DNA from: Chondrus crispus
Lineage: Eukaryota > Rhodophyta > Florideophyceae > Gigartinales > Gigartinaceae
Assembly: GCF_000350225.1 (NCBI RefSeq)
Contig: NW_005178710.1
Span: forward strand, 197,763 to 261,762
DNA: 64,000 bases
Direction: 5' to 3'
The translations under genes were made by a program, and so were the position numbers. The notes beneath the pieces were generated by a model. It made no database searches and was not told the DNA's origin. It saw nothing but the letters and a program-made list of their open reading frames with translations. Positions 34,801 to 46,800 of the stretch are shown one piece after another. The stretch's first letter is position 1. Each line of letters begins with the position of its first letter.

Positions 34801-35337
34801 ACCGTTGGGATTGAAGTTGGCGAGGCGAGCTTCGACAGCTATGTTGATAGCTGTCTGGAGGCTCAGCCCCAACGGTATGAGATGATCTCCGGGGTCGAGT
34901 GCCTCTCGGAGCTCACGCTCTACGAGCGCACCGACGAAGTCGTCGATGACGGGCGTGATGACGGCCCGGGCTTGTTCGTCCACAAGCGGCGGAACCGTTC
35001 GGTTAATCACACCCTCGACGCGGCGAGGAACCTCTTTAACGAGAGCTTCCTCCAGCTACGTCTGCGTGCGCGGCCAGAGGGTATTTAATGCCCACTGGGA
35101 GCGGTGTTCGGTACCCGCTCGACCAGCGAGGGCCGAGACGGCCCCAGGGGCCGCCCCCTCCGTATTGGTTGGGTTCTGCCATGTACCGGGAGTCACCCGT
35201 AGCAGCGACTCCGGGTTTTCGATTCGTGGGCGCACGGACCCGGGTGACCGGCTACGCGTACTCGCCCGGGCTGAGCCGGAGCGAGTACTGCCCTTTCCCA
35301 AACCGGAGTCTTCTGCAGGCGTTCCGGTCGGATTCAT
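31803..35337 (-). pseudogene. gag: G2 gag, interrupted by a solo LTR and small lesions
   Basis: It starts at ATG 35337 (MNPTGTP), homologous to MNRPDQ of G1. A TAG at 35056-35058 replaces the Trp of a conserved QAW motif. The frame then continues to the solo LTR at 33334-34402; with one target duplication left out the frame is open across the insertion. It shifts again near 33085. The capsid part (SHTFSGQDPIAVLGFL, WCFQFYVTVQAHALLQ) is at 32690-33088. The zinc knuckle near 32100 reads YRFCLDPTHRQETC: the first Cys of the CCHC set is Tyr. The C-terminal frame 31803-32414 is open. Confidence 0.88.
33334..34402 (+). mobile_element. solo LTR (1069 bp) inside G2 gag, TSD GGACG
   Basis: Its ends TGTAGTGCAATGCGCCTG and CAGGTGCGTATTGCACTACA are inverted copies with TG...CA termini. 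GGACG is present on both sides (33329-33333 and 34403-34407). A TATA-like GGTATATATCG at about 34205 and AATAAAG near 34312 fit an LTR read on the plus strand. It has no coding capacity. Within it a segment of about 150 bases occurs twice (about 33930-34040 and 34068-34175, each with ACCAAGGCGA and GGCAACTCGGGTT). No other copy is in the window, so the family is unknown. Confidence 0.8.
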
Positions 35338-35456
35338 CTTGACTTCTTGCTTGAACCGGGGGTTGATACGTGTTTTTCAACTTGTCCACGTACCGATTCG
35401 GATGTCTTCTTTCCTGATCTCGACGGTGAGGGTCTAGGAACCCCAGGAGAGCCCTC

Positions 35457-35473
35457 TACAAGAGTACGAAAAA
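35457..35473 (-). other. G2 primer-binding site, decayed
   Basis: On the minus strand TTTTTCGTACTCTTGTAGAGG follows the LTR end. It corresponds to TTTTGGTACTCTTGTGG of G3 with the TGG changed to TCG. Confidence 0.65.
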
Positions 35474-36132
35474 TGTGGTACAACCGTAGGGACGCTAAAC
35501 CGTAAACGGAAAAGGACAGGCTGTACCTAAAATGAGGGAACCTGGGGGACCGCTACACTGGAGCGTCAGGTAGAATGATCTGGAACGGTAGGAAGCACTG
35601 GACGAGGGAGGTACACTACGCAGCACACGCGCAGTCGTACTGGGGTGTAGAGCAGTACGACCGGTGGCGAGCTGGAAACCTGAAGGGCATACTGATCCGC
35701 ACGGAGAAAGGACTACTAGTCCTTTCTCCGTACGGTTCAGGAAGCACGCCTCCCCTTACTTCCTACCCTACTAGGGTAGGAAGTAAGAGGAGGCGTTCTT
35801 GCCTCGGTTTACCTCCAGCCCGGTGTTCCCTTATCTTATACTCCCTAGTAGGGCGGTGGCACCGGACGGACTACAGTAGCTGTACATACTGTAGCCAGCT
35901 TACTGTAGCTTGCGGTAACTAAAAATGACTACTGTACTAACTCACCGATCGGTCGCGCACCACGTGTACACCTGCACTAGCTGGTGTCACTAACAACACG
36001 TGGACTCTCACGTGGCCACATCTACACGTGCTGGCCACGTATGCACCGTATTGGTTAACATCGTACTACTGTACTCGGTGAGGCTCCTGGCGCCCGCCTA
36101 GTACAGTAGCGCCACTTGGCAATTGTACCACA
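35474..36132 (-). repeat. G2 5' LTR (659 bp)
   Basis: On the minus strand it begins TGTGGTACAATTGCC and ends TTGTACCACA, followed by the primer-binding site. TACAGTA/TACTGTA motifs are frequent in it (for example near 35872, 35890, 35905, 35930, 36065 and 36095). Confidence 0.85.
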
Positions 36133-36609
36133 CCACTGCCGATCTGGCTGACGACGTGTGTTACGCCTCTCTTTATCTATGCCATGGCTACTGGCAGCTC
36201 CCTTTTCACCCTGATTCCCAAGAATGTCAGAGCTTCATATCGCCTGACGGTGTTTTCACGCCTACGCCAGTCATGCACGGCCAGACTACTGCGGTTTCCT
36301 ACCTTCAAAGCAGTTTCCAGCTAATCACTAACGACTTACGTGAAATCCTCTTGCAATGGCTGGATGACATGTTCATCCACTGTCGCTCCCCGGATCATTT
36401 ACTCGAATTTCTGCGTGCCTTCTTTGAATTATGCCGAAAGCACAATTTCAACTTGAAATTGTGCAGTTCGAACTTTTTAGCATGCAACTACAAGTTGCAG
36501 CAGTTGGCTCTTTTTAGCATGCAACTTGAAGTTGCATGCTAAAGAGTGCCAACTATTTCTGGAAACGGTTAGATGACGTGGCAGGCTGATCAGTAAGGAG
36601 GGTGTCAAA
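36133..36609 (+). pseudogene. pol: G5 pol fragment: reverse transcriptase
   Basis: An RT palm segment in a style typical of oomycete gypsy elements: ADLADDVCYASLYLCHGYWQLPFHP, then SFISPDGVFTP, and the catalytic LQWLDDM near 36360. The fragment begins at the G2 LTR and ends at the G3 LTR. A TGA sits near 36573. Skipping G3 and one copy of its target duplication, the frame runs on at 60091, so this and the segment at 60091-62403 are one gene. The end of the fragment has three short perfect inverted repeats (36440-36543). Confidence 0.88.
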
Positions 36610-37283
36610 TGTGGTATAATGACCGGCGAGCGCGCGGGGAGGTTATTAACCGTGCGGCCGTGCACGGTGCACACGTGGGCGGGTGTGCCCACGTGTAGGG
36701 AGCGCGGTCGTTTACCGGCCGGCCGTGGTGTGGCGCACGTGTACAGTAGCACACGTGTCGTCCGTGCGGTAGTCTACGCGTGTTACGTGTGCGCGTTAGC
36801 ACACGTGTCGTCTGTGCGGTAGTCTGTAAGCAACAGGCGTGTACAGTAGTGCACACGTGTAGTAACAGCGTCCGTGCGGTACTAGTAATTATGGCACTAA
36901 CTTTTCAATTGTGTACAGTACCCGGCACGCACTAGGCGGCAGGTACTGCACTACTGTACTGAGACAGGTGTCCGAGGCGTCCTTGTGAGGGGTTAAGACC
37001 TGACACCCGTCCTCACCAGTAAACTGGGACAAGCTCGCCCCCGTCCCATTCGCGCCTACATACGTCCGTTTCGGTTGTCTATCGCGCACGCTGGCTTCTA
37101 TATCGTTACCGGTCGCTCCCGTTTACGCAACACGGGGCTACTGCGAGTAACCGGCCAGTGAGCCACTCCCTTTTCGTGAGCTCGTCCAATCGGTTCAATT
37201 AGCGCGTCACGTCCGCGCCGCGTGCTCCCTCGCTAAAGCCTCCGCCTCTCACCGAACTCAGGGCGGAGAGGATTTATCCCACA
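36610..37283 (+). repeat. G3 5' LTR (674 bp)
   Basis: TGTGGTATAATGACC to TTATCCCACA, followed by TTTTGGTACTCTTGTGG, the primer-binding site (TGG at 37287). Matches the LTR at 59414 and the inverted G1 LTR. Confidence 0.93.
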
Positions 37284-37412
37284 TTTTGGTACTCTTGTGG
37301 AGCGGATAACTCTCGAGGTTGAGCGGCAGGCGTAGTCGCTCGATCGCGCGTAGAACCGTACGGACGGAAATGGTTGAGGAATCACCGCGTCGATCGCGAA
37401 GCGTATTCGACG

Positions 37413-39869
37413 ATGAACCGACCGGATCAAAGGGGAGACTCCGCCTCCGGGCGTTTGAGCACCCGCAGTGGCAGAGGCGCACTGCGCTCCCAAGTGGATA
37501 ACTCGGAAGCTCTGCTACGTCCGCCACCGTAACCGGGCCGCACGCGAGCGTCCGCATCGGATGTTTCGCCGGCCGTGTCGGTAGGCACAGGGAATCGCGT
37601 CGAATGGATGATCGACGCGATTCAGCCGCGCCTGCAGGCCTGGGTCGAGGATTTCCTCACTACAGAACTCCCCCAGGTCGCGCGTGTGAGCCTCGACTGA
37701 ACCGTGCCCGCACTCGTGGACGAGCAAGTGCGCAGCTCGATACCACTGCTTTTGAAGGAACTACTACCCGCTCTAGTCCATCGCGAGGTGGTGACAGCGC
37801 TCGCTACTGCGGATGAAGAATCCTCGTCCAGTACGGTTCTAAAGGGAGCGATCAGCTCCGCTGTGGCCAATCGTCTGGACACGACCTTTCCCGCCGAAGC
37901 CGGAGTCGACGCGCGCGCACAGCGCGACTCAACCGCTCCAGATTTTACGCTACCGCACGCTGAACCGATCAGCGCCGCACCCGGGATCGGTATAATTGCC
38001 CCGCACCCGGAGGGTAAGACCATTTACCTCCCACTAATTTATGGTGCTACAAGAGGGCCCACAGAAAATTGTCCTCCCGTACTCGCCGATACACCTGGCC
38101 CCCGCGAGACAGAAAACCGCCTGGGGCGCTTTGCGGCGGAAAAGCGACACCCGTATCGGTCTGGCAGAAGACGTGCACCTGGCGCTCTAGGCTACACCTC
38201 GGAGGGTACAGAAAACTTTTCCGAGGAAGAAGAAACAAGACGTCGCCACAGGGCCACCCGCAAGAACCGCGACGGACGCTACGCGCGATACCGCGATGCC
38301 GGAGGGGTCGCTTACCCCTCCGATGATAACCCCGAAGGACGCTATACGCGATACCGCGATGCCGGAGGAGGTGGATACTCCTCCGATGACGAGGACACCG
38401 AGTCGGACGAATCGCGCAGAATCGACTGCAGAGGCCGAAATGCGCGCGACCGACGCCGGTTCCAGCGAGAGGACTCTGACCTGGACGGCTACAGTAGCCC
38501 CGGCGGAGAAGGAGACCGCCATCGCAGGGGCAGAGACCGCCGGTCTGCCCCGAGGCGGGATCCGAAACAGTTGCTGGTGATCAGGCCGCTGAACGACCTG
38601 TTCACCAAGGCCGTCGATTACCGCAGGTATAGGCTGGAAAATCGTAGCGCGCGCTACGACGCGAGTACCGCGCGGCGAGTTAACCGTTATCGGAAGAAGT
38701 TGGACGTCCAGCTGAAAACCCACACGCTCGGTGGCCAAGATCCAATCGCGATGCTAGGATATCTCGCGCGCTTCAAGATGGCCTGCGACCATAATGGGGT
38801 CAGCGAAGGCGCGGCCGTATGGTGTTTCCAGTTCTATTTGACTGGGCAGGCTCACGCCTTGCTCCAGTCTAGGCTACACAAGAACGCCATGGCGGTCGAT
38901 GCGGAGCAGCGCGGGATGCTCGAAACATACGCGGAAGTCAGTAACTTTTATTACGCACGTACGCGACGGAGGAAGTTATTTCCGTAGCGGTCGGTGATGT
39001 CACCTCCTTCCGTCAGAGCTCGATTATGACGGAGGAGGTGTACACTAACCAGTTTTGGGACAAGGCGTTGCACCGCAGAACTGTATTTTCGGACAGACAC
39101 TTGAAGTCCCTTTCGTTGAGGGCCTTCTGCCAGCGACGTACGCGCAGGTGCAGAATTATCTCGCGACGCATCCCGGCGTGGACTACCAAGCAGTGGCACG
39201 TTACGCGCAAGCGATAGGGGAGACGTACCGCTCGGCTCGAAGACAGGCGACCTATCTCTCGTCGCCTCAAGCACCGTCTGATTCGGTAAGAAGATTTACG
39301 CGCACCGCGCGGACAAGGCCCGTTCTGTCGGTCGAGTCCTAATCTGAACTCCCGACAGCGCGCAGAACCGAAACGGAGGAGAGACTGGCGGTGACGGACC
39401 AGTTGGTGACGCCGAGCTCGCGAAGCTCGCCGCCGACTAGCTACCATCCGTCACCTGCCTCGTCTCCGGCGGGCGCACCGATGGCGCCCGCCCAACAACG
39501 TGACGAGAGCGCATATACGTACAGAAGGCTAGTACAGAACCAGCGGGTCCGGTTCTTCAACCAAGAATTACCAGGACCCCCGCCGTGTCGGTTCTGTCTG
39601 GACCTGACCCATCGCTAGAAGCAATGTCCTGTGGTGGCGGATAGCGCGCTGCGGTCGAAGCTTTTGCAGGCCCGCTAGGCCATTTATCAAAAGCTTCGGA
39701 TCTGCCAAGGTCTCCGTCCGGGTTCGCCGTTCGAGCGTCAACCGCCGACCGCTTAGCCAAATTTACGTGTGCAGGCTCCCTCGGGTATCAACGTGGTCGA
39801 GCCGCGCGAGACCGTCCAATCGGAAGCAGCCGCGCTACCGCTGCCGGACGAAGGGCCCGAAGACCTTGC
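37413..39869 (+). pseudogene. gag: G3 gag, degraded, 5' part before the G4 insertion
   Basis: It starts at ATG 37413 (MNRPDQ) as in G1. Stops replace codons of G1 near 37530 (CGA to TAA), 37698 (CGA to TGA), 39342, 39617 (CAG to TAG, inside the zinc knuckle after CRFCLDLTHR), 39676 and 39756 (TGG to TAG), and there is a frameshift near 38950. The capsid part HTLGGQDPIAMLGYL and the two RYRDAGG repeats are kept. G4 inserted at 39869; the last 12 codons of gag lie at 53025-53060. Confidence 0.9.
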
Positions 39870-40632
39870 TGTGGTATATCGCCAAAATTCTACTAGTGTA
39901 CATACCGTACTCGAACACCCGATGGTGTATGACAAGGACCGCATTGGTTAATTCCCAATTCGAAAGGTAACTACCTTATCGCCCGGTAAGTTGGGCAGCG
40001 CAATTCGCGTCCTTGTACGTACTGTACTCGAATCATACCGTCTACTGTATGATACCGGCGTACCTCGCTGGCACCCAAGTGCAGGACCGTTACTGCCCGA
40101 CGTGTAGTCGTACCGTTACAGTCTGGCACTGTAAGAACGGGGACTACTGTAGTAGATATAATAAAATAGGGAAGGGGAAAGACTCGAGGGGATCATCGAT
40201 CAACGCAGTGGCATCATCTCGAGGGCCGACCCCTGTCTCCCTTGGTTTTGTGCCTAAGTCTTTCGCCTGACTACGATTTGCCTTTCCTTCAGTACATCGA
40301 GTACAACGAGAAGTACCCACCGCAGGGGTAACGCACGACGAGCCCTCCGTATAGCGCCCCGATTTGTCCTCCGTGACGACGTCGTCTCCGCACGGCGTCG
40401 AGTTACCACGTCGAGGACGTCGATCTGCTTTTCGTGGCATCGTTGTGTCGAACCCACACCGCTCTACCAAAACCTCTACCAACCAGCTACCGAACTCCCT
40501 TCTGTCTTGTTTTGTGGTTCTTACTACGCGGTGTGCACGGCACTCGTCGCGTCTCGCACGCTTCGAACTACAGTACGACGTGTGGCAGCTCCCGCTACCC
40601 GAAGCCGGTCGAGCGCGGCACGTTCTACTACA
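39870..40632 (+). repeat. G4 5' LTR (763 bp)
   Basis: Direct repeat of 52262-53024. AGATATAATAAAAT near 40154 could serve as a TATA or polyadenylation element. Confidence 0.94.
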
Positions 40633-40633
40633 C

Positions 40634-40646
40634 TGGTCTCCCGACC
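40634..40646 (+). other. G4 primer-binding site
   Basis: TGGTCTCCCGACC begins one base after the LTR. It starts with TGG and differs from the G1/G3 site. tRNA not assigned. Confidence 0.6.
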
Positions 40647-40714
40647 TAGAAGTGGGAGCACAAGCTACGTTTGCTTCGCAAAGCAATATCTTTGGGAACC
40701 GTCGCCTCGTCGAT

Positions 40715-43700
40715 ATGAGTTCGCGTCATCGTTCCCTCGCTGGTTCCGAAGCCGCGGAACCGTCCGCTCTGATCCCACCGCCGGTTGAACCGAGCGGAGT
40801 CGTTGAACATGCTTCCTACTTTCGCCCAACTCAAGGTGCTCCCGACATGGATTCGTACGAGAGGATGCTTCGAAACCTCGAGGATATACGTCAAGCGCTC
40901 CGTTGCGACGTCTATGATGATGTCTACGAGCATTGCCGAGACAATCTCCGTGACGTAATGTTGGGTCGATACCAATCTTTCACGCAAGGACTTGAAAGCC
41001 TCCGAGCTCACGTCGATACGATCGAATCTCGACTCGTCCTTTGCGAGGGTCTTATCCCCGATAGGTCAACTGACTTAACCGTCTAGCAGATGGGCGCGTT
41101 CTCGCGCCTAGCCGCTCAAGTGAATCAGCAACGAAGCCGCGCAAATGGGCTGCGAGAGAGAGGATCAGATATATCCCCAACGTCCACGAACGCTCACCGC
41201 GTGTCTCGACCGAGTCCAGTCGTTGCGTTGCGCTCTTTTGACCCTCTTCGTACAGGTTCCGATCGTCTGGAACCGAATGAGCTTCGTCGTGAAGCTCACA
41301 CTCGTGAAGCACGGGCCACGGCCCCTCCGTTTGTGTCCCACAAGATTCTATACCAACCGGAAACGCCTTCACCGCCACTCGGTGTGACGCCCTTCCGTCA
41401 TTTAGGACCTCTCGAGCCTGGGATCAAGCCCACGAAGACCTTACTTCAAGAGTTCAGCCACGTTGTCGACTATCGACTCTATCGCCTCTACGACACTTCT
41501 ATTCTCGTCTAGGAGGACGATGTCGGACGAATTGGCAAATACGTGAAGCGCTGCCGAGGCATACGGCTTACGATGAAGACCTTCGATGGCTCCTCCCCGA
41601 TAACGCTGCTGTCCATTCTCAAGGACATCAGCATCACCTTTAACGCACAGCGCCTCAACGAGGGCGTAGCTGTACGTCGCTCATTTCTTGGAGCGTGACG
41701 CGGAACGCCTGTAAACTTCTTACACGATGACGGCGTTACGATCCGGTTCGTTACGGAGCGCTGGGTCAATTTCGTGGCTCGGGTTGATGAACCTGCTGAT
41801 CCGCCGCTATCTTACGGACGACGTTCTCAACGATGCCTACTGTCGTGCACTACAGCCACGTGTGGCGGCTGTAGGCAGAGCGACGCGCGTTCGGACGCGG
41901 AAGGAAATTCGGGAGACCACCCGATGGATGACCGGAACCGGGATCCGGGCGCGGCTTGCGCGGTAGAAAAGTAGCAAGGTAGTCAGCAATAAAAGGGGGT
42001 GTAATTAAGAGAAAAACAGAGCTAGCAGGACGGACAGCACAGTAGCCAACGTAGGTCTCGCGCGGGGGGGATCGACGCGCGCGGGGAAGGCAGGTGGGAT
42101 TCTAGGGGTGTAGATGGCTCGGTCGGTATGGGCGAGCCAGTACCGAGTCGAGGCTACAACCTAGAATCCAGAAACCAAGGTAAAAGACCCGAGGCTTAGT
42201 GCCTCTTTACTTTGATTATCGGGTTGACTATATAGTCCCCCGTCGCCGTAATGGCGAAGCTAAATTATACTGAAAATTAGAACAACTAGGAAATAGCCGG
42301 TGTAGCCCCGAGGGGACCAAGTACAGCCCTCATAAGCCCTATGGGTTGCGGAGGGATTACACGTGTCCACGGGGAGGTCCGGTAGAGCGGCAGGGGAGTC
42401 CACGGGTACCCGTGGTACACGTGGTGGCGGCGAGCGCGATTTTGGCGAGATTAGGACAGTTGTCCCGGTACCGAGCACAGTGCTCTACACCTGCGAGAAT
42501 GTCGCTACGATTCGTCAACTTCCTCATGAAAACGAAAACGTGTACGCAGATCGACTGGAAGATCTCGCGTACTTCTGTACAGCCGTGTTCTCCGACGCCG
42601 CGCTGGAGAACTACTTCATCCGCGGATTGGCTGTCGAAACGAGGGATGTAGTAACCGATACCGTTTATCGCCTTCCGTTTGGCGAACGAAACGACCTTGC
42701 CGCTGTTCGTCGCATCGCGCTCGAGGAGGGTAATACCTACCGAGACCGTTCGGGAAAAGCTTTACCCGGCATCGGAGCGAACGCGCAACGGACGTCTCGA
42801 GTACGCCCACCGAGGGCGCCTTCATCTTCTGGCTCGACGTTGTATCTCACAGGACACGACGCCCCAAGGAATCTCGTGGCTGGGAATGCTGGCTTACTCG
42901 ATGCGCCACCCGGCGCACGGTTTGATCCCGTATTGATTATCTCGGGACGACCTGTCGCCGAATCGACAAGTTCCGATACGTTTAACACCGCCAGGTCGGT
43001 GGAAGATCCGACAAGTACAACGGACGTGGATATCGCGAAGCGGATCGAGCGTTTTATTCCTTCTCACGTTCCCGCTCTAACGGAGGAACAAGTGAGGCTG
43101 GGACAGTCGATCGGGCCGACCAATTCCCCGTACCATCGTTGCTGGCTCTGCCGCATCGTGGGGCACACCCTCTACACGTGCCCCTTTCTGACGAAAGAGC
43201 AGCAACTCTACTCCGCATACCGTAACTACGAGTATCAGTTGGAGACGCGGCCCATATGCGGAACCTGCTCAGGCAGCTCCCAGACGACCGCTTCCATCAA
43301 GCGGGCAACAGAGGCCGTAAGCGACAAGTTGGTTTCCGTGAACCAAGCAAGACAGTCCTCCGAAGACCCGATCAAGGCTATCGTTCGTCCGATACGAATT
43401 ACCCTCGTCGTGGTGGGCAAACACATCGTGAAGTGCGTCGTCCTACGCAGAACGACGTACAAGAAGCAACGATGTACTTGCGCGATCTCGTCACCTCTGA
43501 CTTCGCAACACGCGCGAATGAAGAACCGGTAATGCTCGTGCCAGCCAACGTGGCGCGTTTGGACGGAGAGCGGCTCGACACGGCACGAGCGGAACAAGAG
43601 AATCCACCGAATAGGAATACCTCAAGTCGCCCAGATACCTCCGATGAGAGTAATCTTCGGGAAAAGAGTAAAGGTGGTCTCGTTTGCAACGTTGCAAGAT

Positions 43701-43786
43701 TCACCTGTTTCCTTATCTCCAAACGTGCACCAAGACGACGAGCATGGAGGCAAAGCCGTTCAGAGTTCCCGCGATATCAGCCCTGA
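40715..43786 (+). pseudogene. gag: G4 gag, broken by stops, a solo LTR and frameshifts
   Basis: The start at 40715 (MSSRHRSL) lies 83 bases after the LTR. In-frame stops are at 41084-41086, 41510-41512 and near 41697. A capsid segment (TFDGSSPITLLSILKDISI, LNEGVAV) aligns with that of G1. The solo LTR interrupts at 41840; without it NDA joins to CENVATIRQLPHENENVYADRL in frame. A CCHC zinc knuckle CWLCRIVGHTLYTC is encoded near 43141. The C-terminal part passes to another frame near 43250 and ends at 43786. Pol lies in the -1 frame after it. Confidence 0.85.
41841..42489. mobile_element. solo LTR (649 bp) inside G4 gag, TSD CCTAC/CCTGC
   Basis: The ends TGTCGTGCACT and AGTGCTCTACA are imperfect inverted copies with TG...CA. 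CCTAC (41836-41840) and CCTGC (42490-42494) flank it. Taking it out restores the gag frame. It has CTATATAG near 42221 and AATAAA near 41989. Orientation unknown; it is not the same LTR as the one at 33334, though the end motifs are similar. Confidence 0.75.
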
Positions 43787-43839
43787 TGACTCTGCGCCAC
43801 TAGCCGCCGTGCAACCCGACGAGGGGTACCTCGTGACTG

Positions 43840-46800
43840 ATGGAACTCCACGACCAGGGATCTGCCATGAAAGAATCCGTTTGCGCCTCGGGGGCGCAAA
43901 CGGATTCTGTCATGGACAAACAATCTCGACCGAGATCGAGAGCGGCAAGGCACCGAGAGAAAAGAAAAACGAGACGAAAACGTCCTCGTCCAGGTGATTA
44001 CCTCGCGAAGGGGGATCCCCGAGTCGTAGACAGGGTGGTGTGCTTGCTTTCGTCGAAGCTGTATACCATCTACGGCTCGATTGGTACCGCCACCAACGTC
44101 TTAAATCAGTATCGAATTGCGATTGATACCTGTTCAAGATACAATCTCGTGCGTAGGGACTGTCTCCCTTTGAACTGTCGAACGTATCAAATACCGAACG
44201 CCTCGTTGCCAAGATTGGCAGGAGCGGATTCAAGCCCGCTGAAGCCTACCGCAGTCGTCCGTCTCGCTGTACGACTCGGTAACGTCACGTATCGACTACC
44301 CTTCGTGGTAGCCGAATCTCTCGCTGTAGAAGTCCTCCTAGGGACGTCTTTCATTGACGCGCACGTCAAACGAATTGACATCGACAAGCAATGCCTTGAA
44401 TTACGCCGTAGACGCGGCGTCGCCATTATAGACTCAAAAGGTGTCGCTTCTACTCACGGCGAAACGAGTACCAAGCCATCGCGACGTACACAGAACGACC
44501 ACAGTCGTGAAACTGACGCCCAATCCATTTGTCTGGCCAAATGGATTTCGATCCTGGCTATGTCACAACTCGGAGTGCGGGTCACTACGAAGGGTTTGGG
44601 ACTCGTATTTCTTGACCCTAAGCCTTCGTTGCAACACCTTCATGGTGTATGACTAACGAACGGGGTGGCGGATGTACTTCCCAACCGTCCGTTTGAAGTC
44701 ATCGTTGCGAACTTCTCCCGAAAGCCACGGAGGCTTCCTAATAATACCATCATTGGGTATGCAAAGCGCAACCCTGTCGCTATCCTTACGCCAAAGCGAC
44801 CAGTGGCTGAGGATATGGGCCGAGTTCTCAATATCTCGGCAATCCCAGAGACATCCTTAACGAATGAGGGGTCGAACTACGAAAGGTCATCGGACCCTAC
44901 CGCAGAACATAGCTGTTCTACGAAGGAGAAGGTTCTAGGAGACTAGGAATTTCAGGTTAGTCTCCGCCACATTTCGGACGAAACCTTACGAGCCGAATTA
45001 TGGCTGTGCTACGGAAGCACTCGTCGAGGTGGGATGGCAATCCTGGTACCATCCCGGCGACAGAACATCGCATTGAGCTCGAGAAGGGTACGAAATCCCT
45101 ACGTTCAATGCCGTATCGCCAAGAACCTGCGATGCGTACGAAGGTCGCAGAAGAAATTGAAAAGATGCTCAATGCTGGGGTTATCGAACCCGCGACCTCT
45201 GAGTGGGCGTCTCCCGTAGTGCTCGTCCCAAAGAAGGACCGGTTACTTCGTTTCTGCGTCGACTACAGACGCCTGAACACGAAAACGTTAGGGGACACTT
45301 GTCCCTTACCGCGCATGGACGATTGTATCGACTCCCTTGGAGACGCTAAGATTTTACCACATTGGACTGCAACTCGGGATATTGGCAAATCCCGGTTGCT
45401 CCAGAAGATCGTGACAAGACTACGTTTACGAGCTATCTCGGTACGTGCCGGTACGTGCCGATTTTTACGGATGCCTTTCGGCCCACGGAACGCCCCGGCG
45501 ACGTTTCAGAGAGCGCTGGACATTATACTGTCTAGCGTACGTTGGCAAATTTGCCTCGTTTACCTTGACGATGTAATCGTGTTCTCTCGTACTATGGAAC
45601 AGCACGTGCAACACATCCATACCGTCCTTTTGCTGCTACGATTAGCGAGAATCTCGCTGCAGCTAAAGAAGTGCGCCTTCTTCCAACGTAAGGTACGATA
45701 CCTTGGGCACGTTATTACTCCGGGTAAGCTACAAGTCGCCGAGGATGCCGCGTCTGCATTCGCGTCTGCCGAGTTCCCTCGAACCCTCACTCAGGTCCGT
45801 TCCTTCTTGGGAGCCTGCAACGTGTATCGACGTTTCGTTCAGGGATTTTCAAAAGTTGCGAAACCTTTGACGGACATGACGCGTAAGAACGCGGACGTGG
45901 ATTGGGATAGCCCAACAGATTCCCAAGTGAAGGCATTCGAAGAGCTGAAAAATAGAATGGTCTCGCCCCCCCGTGTTGGCTTTGCCAAAGTTGGGTAAGC
46001 CATACGTCATCGATACTGATTCCTCCGCTTACCAGCTCGGCTGCAGGCTTCTACGACCACAAGACGATCCTGGTAGTTGGCATCCAGTCGGCTACTGGTC
46101 TTATGCGCTTAACGGAAGCGAACGAAACTGTTCCGCTACCGAGCGCGAATGTTACGCTGTTGTGTGGGCAATCAAATCGTTGCGACCGTATATAGAAGGT
46201 ACGCACTTTACGGTTCGAACCGATCATGACGCCCTACGATGGCTCATGACGTTAACGGAGTCCTCTGGGAGACTAACAAGATGGAGACTTCGCTAAGCCG
46301 AATTCGACTTTACGACCGAATATCGCCCGGGACGATTGCACCAAGTTCCGGACGCGGTCTCACGATTGGTTGCCCCAAGTAAGGGAAACCAACCCGAGAT
46401 TGACGACGAAGTACCGACCTTCGACAGTGACGTCTCCCTTTCGACGACGGTTCAGGATGTTTCGAATGAATTAACGGAGCATCGATGCACTCTGAAGTGT
46501 GATCACGAAACGGAAACGGTTTTCGTTACGACGCGCACTGGAGCACTCTACACGAACGGGGCTCCCGGTGGCGCCACGGAACCAGTCGTCTGGCCACACG
46601 AGGACGACGAGTCCGACGAGATGGACGACGTAGGCCTCGATGTCTTTGGCCTTCCTGACGATCAAGAGGCGCTGTCCAACAACCGCCCAAACGATTCAAT
46701 TCCCGTTCCTCTCTCCTTCGACGACCTGGATGAAGAACAACGAGCTGATGACGTTTGTTAGACGGTTCTGTCTCGACAGAACAGAAACCGCGACTCGAAC

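Larger units (their letters stand above)
23373..36132 (-). mobile_element. Ty3/gypsy retrotransposon G2 with antisense accessory gene
   Basis: Read on the minus strand: 5' LTR 36132-35474, primer-binding site, gag (with a solo LTR inside), pol, a 1.5-kb spacer, an antisense gene, a polypurine tract and a 3' LTR cut to about 221 bases. It is a sister of G1/G3: gag, pol and the antisense ORF align at protein level, though it is clearly more diverged. Pol is heavily damaged, with part of the protease and the RT catalytic core missing, so the element is dead. It lies in RT of G5 on its right side and abuts H2 on its left. Confidence 0.9.

Noticed and set aside
23366..36137. CCACT on both sides of G2 as a clean target-site duplication
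   Set aside because: The 5' LTR is 659 bp by its primer-binding site, while the left copy has only 221 bp, so the left junction is not an original insertion edge. CCACT is also present at the H1 3' end without any LTR. The match may be chance.
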